The notes below the pieces were generated by a model. The model made no database searches. It saw only the letters and a list, made by a program, of their open reading frames with translations, and was not told where the DNA came from. This document shows, piece by piece, positions 8,682-15,756 of a stretch of 52,646 nucleotides of DNA. A program made the translations under genes and the position numbers. Source of the DNA: Chloroflexota bacterium (GTDB lineage Bacteria > Chloroflexota > Anaerolineae > Promineifilales > Promineifilaceae); the NCBI GenBank assembly GCA_020628815.1, contig JAHDEN010000019.1, forward strand, positions 1-52,646, written 5' to 3'. Each line of letters opens with the position of its first letter. The first letter of the stretch is position 1.

Positions 8682-8799
8682 AAATTCGTTTAGATTATTA
8701 TGTTTGAAGTCCTAACAGGATTGTGACTTAATAACTTCAATAAGCTATTCATGTATTCAGGGACCGCCCCACCTTACTTTAGGATTTTGCACCTAGCTG

Positions 8800-9915
8800 C
8801 TATTTATGCCTATTAAAATGATCAGGGAAGTGATCTGATTGAATTTGCTGCATTGCAGCCGTCCGGCCGATTTCATCCAACTCGTCGCGCATATCACTAG
8901 CATCAAGCTCGCGCATCTCGTTAACAAAATTGGCATATTTTCCAAGCCCTATGTCCCTTAAGCCTTCTGCATCTAACCGAGAATCATAGCGAAGATAAGT
9001 GAAAAAATTATTCCCGGCCAGTTGATCGTCAAATAAGTCACCAATTTCAGAGTCAATCTCGAAGGGGGTCACAGTCTTCCCCAATAATTGCAACAAGATT
9101 TGATTGTGCCACGCAGCATCTTCCATTAGCATAGAGATAATATTTTTGGCCTGCCCAACTGCTCCCCACTTTTCAACTTCTTCAATCGAATGTTTTGTTG
9201 ACCAAAACCCCGTACCTACAGAAACTAGCATCAAGTCTTTAGGGGTTGGAATCCAACCAAAAGGGAATCCATTCAAAGTTGCAACCAAGAACAACTGTAA
9301 AGCTGGATTATTGGCCATACTAATGCCGCCATCAACAAAAATTCCTTGTTGACCAGGCTCAACCTCTAATTTTTCAGGGGCAAAATAAGTTGGAGCTGCA
9401 GAACTTGCCCGCAAAGCATTCCTTAAAAGGATCTTACGATTAGGCTCAAAGTACTTCCCGTTAGGATGATTAATCAAGGGCCATGTACTTCGTGTGTCTG
9501 CTCGTTTTGTAACAATACACAAGCCTGTTTTGATTTTATCACTTCCTAATTCCATATCTCCAAAAACTGTTGTTAACTCTCGTTCTAGATTGGTATTACT
9601 AAATTTTGGCCAAAGGAATCCACCTAAAATATTTTGCTGGTCAAAAACAACTCCCCCCAATCTTTGATAAAGAGCTCGGATAGAATTCACGTCAATACCA
9701 ATAGCCAAAGCGGCTGCGATAATTGCCCCTGTACTTGTACCTCCAATCAAGTCAAAGTAGTCACTTAGAACTAAATTCGGATCATTGTGTTTGGCCCTTA
9801 ATATATCTTCAATTCGCTTTAAGTAACCAAGTGACAAAGCGCCCCGAATGCCTCCGCCATCCAAAGCTAAAATTCGCTTGGCTCCAGATTCTGATAATCT
9901 TTGTAATAGTGTCAT
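8800..9915 (-). CDS. patatin-like phospholipase
   Basis: A 371-residue patatin-family acyl hydrolase. The oxyanion loop DGGGIRG is at 19-25, the nucleophile elbow GTSTG (Ser61) at 59-63, and the dyad Asp in DGGISMANNP at about 195. The start is supported by AAGGAG about 9 nt upstream. Length fits single-domain bacterial patatins, including those acting as membrane-degrading effectors in anti-phage systems. No cyclase or sensor is adjacent, so the activation route is unclear. It stands alone on the minus strand between the TIR pair and the divergent TIR-BRCT gene. Broad lipid turnover is the alternative role. Confidence 0.85.
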   Translation of the reverse strand: MTLLQRLSESGAKRILALDGGGIRGALSLGYLKRIEDILRAKHNDPNLVLSDYFDLIGGTSTGAIIAAALAIGIDVNSIRALYQRLGGVVFDQQNILGGFLWPKFSNTNLERELTTVFGDMELGSDKIKTGLCIVTKRADTRSTWPLINHPNGKYFEPNRKILLRNALRASSAAPTYFAPEKLEVEPGQQGIFVDGGISMANNPALQLFLVATLNGFPFGWIPTPKDLMLVSVGTGFWSTKHSIEEVEKWGAVGQAKNIISMLMEDAAWHNQILLQLLGKTVTPFEIDSEIGDLFDDQLAGNNFFTYLRYDSRLDAEGLRDIGLGKYANFVNEMRELDASDMRDELDEIGRTAAMQQIQSDHFPDHFNRHK

Positions 9916-10039
9916 CCCTAGTATCTCCTTTTTGTTTTATTGGCCGAGATTTTTCAGCTTTTTATCCTAGCATTCGAATCAATTAAAATCAAATTCAGTC
10001 TACTTGACAGTGCTTCGTACAGTAGAAATCCTGATTTAT

Positions 10040-10067
10040 GTGACATGCAATAAAAATCTGCTAGAAT
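10040..10067 (+). promoter_or_regulatory. candidate extended -10 promoter for the TIR-BRCT gene, in the 350-bp divergent gap
   Basis: GTGACA (10040-10045), 16-bp spacer, then TGCTAGAAT with an extended -10 (TAGAAT at 10062-10067). The start codon is about 200 bp downstream. The leader contains a weak hairpin AAAGCC-TTTTT-GGCTTT (10161-10177) and a second one, TACCCTACAT with ATGTTGGGTA (10223-10250), just before the start. The rest of 9916-10265 shows no gene. Confidence 0.4.
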
Positions 10068-10265
10068 ATTTTGAGGCGTCATCATACTGAGACTACAAAA
10101 CAAAAAAGAGTTATACATCTACATTACAACAACAGTCATCCGATCAAAATCAATGCGCTCAAAGCCTTTTTGGCTTTTATTTAACCGTAAGTGATAGCCA
10201 CCAACGTGTCCTATCCTTAAATTACCCTACATACTTTTCGATGTTGGGTAGCAAGCAACAGCATC

Positions 10266-11300
10266 ATGAGCGATATATTTATTAGTTATTCAAGTAAAGA
10301 TAGGACCAAGACTAGGGCTTTGGTAAAAGTTCTAGAGAGCAAAGGGTGGAGCGTCTGGTGGGATAAAAACATTCCACCCGGAGAGAGGTTTATTAAGGCG
10401 ATCAACGAAGCCTTAGACAATGCCAAATGCATTGTTGTTCTCTGGTCAGAAAACTCAATCAAATCAGACTGGGTTTTTGAAGAAGCATTAGAGGGTAAAA
10501 ATCGAAAAATTCTCATTCCTGCAAAAATAGATTCGGTCGAGATTCCATTTGGCTTTCGGGTTAACCATACTGTTAATTTATCTCGATGGTCTAGGGGAAG
10601 CTCGGCGGCTAGCATTCAGGAATTGATTAAAGCCATCGAAAAACTAGCAAAAGTTCCGGTTGCCTCGACTGGTTCAAAGAAGGTCGCTTCCCCTAAATTG
10701 ATCAAACGTAAAATTACAGGTGGCCTTGATGGTAAAAAAATTGCAATTGCCGGCCGATTATCTGAAAATCAGCAAGTAAATCGAGAAAAAATGGAGTTAG
10801 TCGGCGCATCGTTTACAAACACCGTTAGTGCCACAACTGATTTTTTAGTTATTGGTACTAAAACCACTACGAAAGAGACAAAACGACAGGCCGCAAAAGA
10901 ACATAGCGTACCGGAAATATCAGAGCAAGAATGGTTGAAGCTTTTAAACAAAATGTATTCTCAAATTTTAAAAGGGAAGACAATTGTTTTTACTGGGGCA
11001 TTGCACCATAAACGCTCTGAATTAGAAAGTTTAGTCAAAAAACACGGTGCGAAGCCAACCGGTAACATTTCATCAAAGACTGATTTTTTAGTCGTTGGCA
11101 AAAATCCTAGTGATATTAAGCTACAAAATGCCCGAAAATTCAATACTAGAATTATTGATGAACACTTATGGTATGAAATAATCACTACATTAGATAAAAG
11201 ATTCTCGCTACCAGAAGAAAGTCAGCCAGATAGGCAAGAAAGTATTACGCGAGGACAACCCAGAAGATTTTGGCAAAAAATATTTGGTACCAGAGCTTAA
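10266..11300 (+). CDS. TIR - BRCT - BRCT fusion protein
   Basis: The 344-residue protein has three modules. Residues 1-115 are a TIR domain (MSDIFISYSSKDRTKTRALVKVLE; GWSVWWDKNIPPGERF; VVLWSENSIKSDWVFEEA), with Glu in the usual NADase place. After a linker come two BRCT domains at about 155-225 (LDGKKIAIAGRLS...VGASFTNTVSATTDFLVIG) and 236-310 (LKGKTIVFTGALHHKRSELE...GAKPTGNISSKTDFLVVG). They resemble the BRCT of NAD-dependent DNA ligase, which recognises DNA ends or breaks. The pairing suggests a TIR effector recruited or triggered by DNA structure; this is inference. No good Shine-Dalgarno precedes the ATG, but a hairpin does. Low CGGCCG density marks it as island DNA. Confidence 0.88.
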   Translation: MSDIFISYSSKDRTKTRALVKVLESKGWSVWWDKNIPPGERFIKAINEALDNAKCIVVLWSENSIKSDWVFEEALEGKNRKILIPAKIDSVEIPFGFRVNHTVNLSRWSRGSSAASIQELIKAIEKLAKVPVASTGSKKVASPKLIKRKITGGLDGKKIAIAGRLSENQQVNREKMELVGASFTNTVSATTDFLVIGTKTTTKETKRQAAKEHSVPEISEQEWLKLLNKMYSQILKGKTIVFTGALHHKRSELESLVKKHGAKPTGNISSKTDFLVVGKNPSDIKLQNARKFNTRIIDEHLWYEIITTLDKRFSLPEESQPDRQESITRGQPRRFWQKIFGTRA

Positions 11301-11326
11301 AATCCAGTTGAATAAAAGGAGAAAAA

Positions 11327-12091
11327 ATGAGCGAAGAAATTATGACTTGCGTCGATGTAGAGCTAGAAGAACAGTTGATCGCAGAGGCATCTCGCCTTGC
11401 AATTGAAGAAAACCCCGAAAATGCTCCCCCATTAGCTGACAATGCTGCATTAAACGACAATGAATTAGCCATGCTTACAGGCAAAAAGTGGAAAAACGGC
11501 CGGGTTCTGCGAGTTAGCTTCTTAGACGGAATTCCAAGTGTTCAAAAACGTGTAGCGGAGTGTGCGAAAACTTGGAGTGAGCATGCAAACATTTCCTTTG
11601 ATTTTGGAGACCACCCTAAATCTGAAATACGCATTTCGTTTAAACACAAAGGCTCGTGGTCTTACTTGGGCACAGATGCATTATCGAGAAAACAAACAGA
11701 GCCCACGATGAATTTTGGGTGGCTAAAACCAAGTACAAGCGACGCTAAGCTCAGGCGGGTTGTTCTTCATGAATTTGGTCATGCATTGGGTTGTATACAT
11801 GAGCATGCCAGTCCCGACGTAGAAATCCCTTGGAACAAAGAAAAAGTCTATACCTACTATGCTGGGCCACCTAACAATTGGACAAAACAGAAAATTTATA
11901 ACAACATTTTAAAAAAGTACAGCGGAAAGGTAACCCAATTCTCCATGTTTGATACAAAATCCATCATGCTGTATCCAGTATCCAACAAATTAACGGATGG
12001 TGATTATCAAGTGGGATTTAATCGTGAATTATCTGATCAAGATAAAAAATTTGTTGCAAAAATGTATCCCAAAGTTTGTGAAATTGAGTAA
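11327..12091 (+). CDS. astacin/matrixin-like zinc metalloprotease
   Basis: A 254-residue metzincin. The zinc site is HEFGHALGCIHEH (His148, catalytic Glu149, His152, His158), and the Met-turn SIMLYP lies near residue 208. GRVLRVSFLDGIPSVQKRV fits the astacin strand and first helix. There is no signal peptide, so it appears cytoplasmic, unlike classical secreted astacins. AAAGGAG precedes the ATG. Only 29 bp separate it from the trypsin-like gene, so the two are probably one transcript. Cytoplasmic proteases of this kind occur next to effector-associated domains, TIR and caspase genes in bacterial conflict loci, which fits this island. Confidence 0.85.
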   Translation: MSEEIMTCVDVELEEQLIAEASRLAIEENPENAPPLADNAALNDNELAMLTGKKWKNGRVLRVSFLDGIPSVQKRVAECAKTWSEHANISFDFGDHPKSEIRISFKHKGSWSYLGTDALSRKQTEPTMNFGWLKPSTSDAKLRRVVLHEFGHALGCIHEHASPDVEIPWNKEKVYTYYAGPPNNWTKQKIYNNILKKYSGKVTQFSMFDTKSIMLYPVSNKLTDGDYQVGFNRELSDQDKKFVAKMYPKVCEIE

Positions 12092-12120
12092 TCCCTCTAA
12101 AAAAACAGCCTCTTCATACT

Positions 12121-13764
12121 ATGAAAAACCATCCCTCTTACTATCTTCATGAAATTTCATTAGCCACTGAAAGCCTCGACAAATTGAAGGTCGAGCAATT
12201 ATGTCATCAGTTAATTGAAGACTTACCTACTGATGATGAACCTTTTCCAGCATTTGAAGCCAAAATGATCTTATTGGCCCTACGTAAAAAAAAGTTTTTC
12301 AATCTAATGATAGATTTAGCTGATGCATTCTTAAGTGATGATCAGACCGATCCCCAAATAATTAGACAGTATGGGCAAGCACTTATTAATCAAGGTAAGT
12401 TTCGGGGCGCCTTAAGCTTCTTGAGTATTTTGATCAATGATTCAGATACAGATAAAGCAGAGAGAAATGAAGCGTTGGGTTTAATTGGTCGAATTCATAA
12501 GCAATCGTATATAAACAAAAAAAATGCTACCCATCAAAAAAAAGGCAAAATGATGGAAGATGCACTTAATAGCTATTTATTAGCTTTTCAGAGTGATCGT
12601 CAAGAAAATCGCTGGCATGGCATTAATGTTGTCGCGCTTCTATGCAGAGCTTCTCGTGATGGGCTTAGTAACATAACCACAGAAGATGCTGAACAAATTG
12701 CCACCAAATTGGTTCAACAAATTACTGAGCTTGATTATGGAGGATTCGCTACTCTGTGGGATTATGCGATAGCACTGGAGGCTTCGATCGCATTGAAAAA
12801 CAATGATACCGCTATAAAGTGGGCTGAAAAGTATATAGGGAACGAGCCTGATGCTTTTGAATTGTCTTCTACGATTAGACAACTTGAAGAGGTTTGGGAA
12901 ATTACCCCCGAGAGCAAGGTTGGGGGTGAAATAATCTCATTGTTAAGTGCGGCTCTGCTTGCAGCAGAAGATGGGGCTCTCTTCTTTACAAAGCAGAAAT
13001 TTGCTAGATTCAAGAATAATTTCGATCAAATAAGGTTAGAGAAGGTCTTTGGAGATGATTCCTATAAACGAATTAAATGGATGCAACTAGGGCTTGAGCG
13101 TGCCGAGTCCATTGGCTTAATTTGCAGGAAAAGTGGCAAAGGTATAGGCACTGGGTTTCTCATTAAAGGATCTTCTATTTCGAAAGCTCTTGATGATAAT
13201 TGGTATTTTCTTACCAACAGCCATGTTCTTACCAACGATGAAGAGGTTATAAAGCATTCCACACCAGGCCGAAAACCGCTTAGAACAAAAGAAGCCTATA
13301 TTTCTTTTGACCTTCTTTTTGATCCAGATAATCCAGAATATGAAATTGGCCCTGTTATTTGGACATCCCCTCCGGATGAACTAGATGCAACCCTTGTTCA
13401 ATTAGAATCTATCCCTTCAGGAAATATCGAAACTTATCAAGTTAGTACAGAGTTACCAGATTTAGAAACAAATCCTCGCCTTTATATTGTCGGGCACCCA
13501 AATGGAGGAGATTTATCAGTTTCTCTACAAGATAACTTTATGCTTGAATTCAATGACAATCTCGTTCAATATAGAACTCCAACTGATCCTGGAAGCTCTG
13601 GTAGTCCAATCTTTAATGAAGACTGGGCATTGGTTGGTATACATCATGCAGGAAGTTTTGAGAAAAGTAGTCTTACTGACCTTAAAAAGGAACATGAAGC
13701 CAATGAAGGAATTCGCATCAGTGCCATTATCGAAAAAATCGATGCTGATCTTGCGCCCGCATAA
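12121..13764 (+). CDS. TPR (TRAFs-binding-like) - trypsin-like serine protease
   Basis: The 547-residue protein has two parts. Residues about 1-320 are helical repeats of the DUF4071/MAP3K-TRAFs-binding type (QALINQGKFRGALSFLSILI; ALGLIGRIHKQSY; DALNSYLLAFQSDRQENRWH). Residues about 340-547 are a chymotrypsin-fold protease: GTGFLIKG, NSHVLTND (His368), LDATLVQLE (Asp422), GSSGSPIF (Ser493) and LVGIHHAG. All three catalytic residues are present. It lacks a signal peptide, so it probably acts in the cytoplasm. It follows the metalloprotease by 29 bp. The TPR part likely senses or binds a partner that releases protease activity; that is inference. It contains no CGGCCG in 1.6 kb. Confidence 0.85.
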   Translation: MKNHPSYYLHEISLATESLDKLKVEQLCHQLIEDLPTDDEPFPAFEAKMILLALRKKKFFNLMIDLADAFLSDDQTDPQIIRQYGQALINQGKFRGALSFLSILINDSDTDKAERNEALGLIGRIHKQSYINKKNATHQKKGKMMEDALNSYLLAFQSDRQENRWHGINVVALLCRASRDGLSNITTEDAEQIATKLVQQITELDYGGFATLWDYAIALEASIALKNNDTAIKWAEKYIGNEPDAFELSSTIRQLEEVWEITPESKVGGEIISLLSAALLAAEDGALFFTKQKFARFKNNFDQIRLEKVFGDDSYKRIKWMQLGLERAESIGLICRKSGKGIGTGFLIKGSSISKALDDNWYFLTNSHVLTNDEEVIKHSTPGRKPLRTKEAYISFDLLFDPDNPEYEIGPVIWTSPPDELDATLVQLESIPSGNIETYQVSTELPDLETNPRLYIVGHPNGGDLSVSLQDNFMLEFNDNLVQYRTPTDPGSSGSPIFNEDWALVGIHHAGSFEKSSLTDLKKEHEANEGIRISAIIEKIDADLAPA

Positions 13765-13799
13765 CCATTGAATTCAAGTTAGCATTCCCCCACGGGGAG

Positions 13800-13825
13800 C
13801 ATGCCCCAGCTAAAATCTGGGCATG
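13800..13825 (+). promoter_or_regulatory. hairpin that buries the photolyase start codon
   Basis: CATGCCCCAG (13800-13809), loop CTAAAAT, CTGGGCATG (13817-13825): a 9-bp stem with one bulged C, in which the ATG at 13823-13825 pairs with CAT at 13800-13802. No clear Shine-Dalgarno lies outside the hairpin. This could control translation by structure. Confidence 0.5.
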
Positions 13826-15361
13826 AAAACCCTACGCCTCATTCTCGGCGACCAACTCACCCGCACCGTTAGCAGCCTGCAAGACCTCAACCCGGCCGAC
13901 GATGTCGTGCTTATGGTCGAAGTCCACGACGAAACTACCTACGTACGCCACCACAAACAAAAAATCGTGCTCGTGCTGACTGCCATGCGCCATTTTGCTA
14001 ACAGGTTAAGGGATGAGGCTGCTCATATTGACTATGTGAAATTGAATGACCCATCGAACAGCGGTTCATTTACCGGCGAGCTCGAACGAGCGATCAAACA
14101 GCATCGGCCGGATAAAGTTGTAGTCACCGAGCCGGGTGAATGGCGGGTTCTCGAGATGATGCAGAGCTGGGAAACGGAGTTTGGCATCCCAGTTGAAATC
14201 CGTGAGGACGACCGCTTTTTAGCCAGCCTAGCAGAGTTTAACCAGTGGGCCGAGGGGCGCAAAAGCCTGCGCATGGAGTTTTTCTACCGAGAAATGCGGC
14301 GCAAAACTGGCTGGCTGATGGTGGGCAAAGACCCCGAAGGTGGACAGTGGAACTACGACGCCAGCAATCGCAAAAAGATACCCAAGAATCTCCCCCTCCC
14401 CCCACGCGAACGCTTTGCCCCCGACGAGACGACGCAAGAGGTGATCAACCTCGTCAAAGAAAAATTTGGGGACCATTTTGGGGATGTGGAACCGTTTGGC
14501 TGGGCCGTCACCCGGCCGGATGCGCTGGAAGCACTCGACCACTTTATCGCCGTCTGTTTACCCCAATTTGGTGACTATCAAGATGCGATGCAGACGGAAC
14601 AAGATTTTCTGTTTCACTCGGTAATTTCGCCGTATATCAACATCGGCCTGCTCGAACCGCGTGAGGTGTGCGAGGCGGCCATTGCGGCCTACTATGCCGA
14701 AAAAGCTCCGCTGGCGGCCGTAGAAGGGTTTGTGCGCCAGATTTTAGGCTGGCGAGAATATGTGCGGGGCATCTACTGGCTCAAAATGCCGGAGTATAAA
14801 GAGACAAACTTTTTGGATGCCAAACGACCGCTCCCTGAGTTTTACTGGACGGCCGAGACTGACCTACACTGTCTGGCCGACACGATCAGAGCAACCAAAC
14901 AAAACGGCTACGCCCACCACATCCAGCGGTTGATGATAACCGGCAACTTCGCCCTGCTCACCGGCATCGACCCCGATTTGGTTAACGAGTGGTACATGAT
15001 CGTCTATGCAGATGCGTTTGAGTGGGTCGAGCTTCCCAATACCCACGGAATGGCCCTACACGCCGACGGCGGCTATCTCGGCTCAAAACCGTACGCGGCC
15101 TCCGGCTCCTACATCAACAAAATGTCGAACTACTGCGCCAGCTGTGCCTACTCGCCCAAAGTAAAATTGGGGGATGGGGCCTGCCCGTTCAACTATTTGT
15201 ACTGGTATTTTCTGATTCAAAACGGGGACAAGCTCAGCAAAAATCCCCGCATGGGGATGCCGTATCGCACGTTGGCGAAAATGGCGCCTGAAAAACGGAA
15301 TGAGATTGTGGAAAATGCGGAGAGGTTTTTGAGAACGATAGGGATAGAAGATAGGGGATAG
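13823..15361 (+). CDS. phrB: FeS-containing cryptochrome/photolyase family protein, (6-4) photolyase type
   Basis: The 512-residue protein matches the iron-sulfur bacterial cryptochrome/photolyase group. It opens with KTLRLILGDQLT; the FAD-binding half includes FVRQILGWREYVRGIYW and RLMITGNFALLTGIDP. Four Cys that can hold a 4Fe-4S cluster sit at 350 (DLHC), 438 and 441 (NYCASC) and 454 (GACPFN), the spacing I recall for Agrobacterium PhrB. It repairs UV (6-4) photoproducts using light and FAD. It is a single gene flanked by the immune island and the NHL gene. CGGCCG density returns to native levels here, so it marks the right border of the island. The start codon lies in a hairpin. Confidence 0.92.
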   Translation: MKTLRLILGDQLTRTVSSLQDLNPADDVVLMVEVHDETTYVRHHKQKIVLVLTAMRHFANRLRDEAAHIDYVKLNDPSNSGSFTGELERAIKQHRPDKVVVTEPGEWRVLEMMQSWETEFGIPVEIREDDRFLASLAEFNQWAEGRKSLRMEFFYREMRRKTGWLMVGKDPEGGQWNYDASNRKKIPKNLPLPPRERFAPDETTQEVINLVKEKFGDHFGDVEPFGWAVTRPDALEALDHFIAVCLPQFGDYQDAMQTEQDFLFHSVISPYINIGLLEPREVCEAAIAAYYAEKAPLAAVEGFVRQILGWREYVRGIYWLKMPEYKETNFLDAKRPLPEFYWTAETDLHCLADTIRATKQNGYAHHIQRLMITGNFALLTGIDPDLVNEWYMIVYADAFEWVELPNTHGMALHADGGYLGSKPYAASGSYINKMSNYCASCAYSPKVKLGDGACPFNYLYWYFLIQNGDKLSKNPRMGMPYRTLAKMAPEKRNEIVENAERFLRTIGIEDRG

Positions 15362-15611
15362 GGAGCCGCTTGCTTTAGTATTGGAGCTCAAATTATGGCT
15401 TGAGGTTTTGTGCACTTTTTAGAAAACTGAAAAGCCGTGCATTTTTGACAAGGGTTGTGTACTCTGGGCCGATGGTCTACTATACTTTTATCATAATAGG
15501 ATGGGACACACAACCTATGGAGCCTATGAAGTAAACACACCAAATATTGAAGCTTTTCAGACGTTTATTGTAAACCAGCCATGTGGTGGTTTCAAAAAGT
15601 TAAAGAGGTAG

Positions 15612-15743
15612 GACTTTCGCTTGCAAGGAACCCTGAGCGTCGCTTCGCTTACGCGCAGAACTGCGTTCTGCTAAGGCCATCTTGTTGGCACAGCTTGTCG
15701 AAGGGTGCTCTCGCAGTTACTGAATACGTATGAAGCGAAAGTC
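15612..15743. repeat. MITE-like element bounded by 11-bp inverted repeats
   Basis: GACTTTCGCTT (15612-15622) and AAGCGAAAGTC (15733-15743) are perfect inverted copies bounding 132 bp. Inside is a hairpin GCAGAAC-TGC-GTTCTGC (15655-15671) with the AACTGCGTT core found in the REP-like repeats at 22.8-22.9 kb, and a GCTTGTCGAAGGG segment. TTAAAGAGG at 15600 and TTAAGAGG at 15744 flank it. No ORF. The rest of the 15362-15756 gap shows no gene. Confidence 0.45.
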
Positions 15744-15756
15744 TTAAGAGGACAAT

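Noticed and set aside
15445..15486. Promoter TTGACA with TATACT before the NHL gene
   Set aside because: The boxes are 30 bp apart, far too long for sigma-70.
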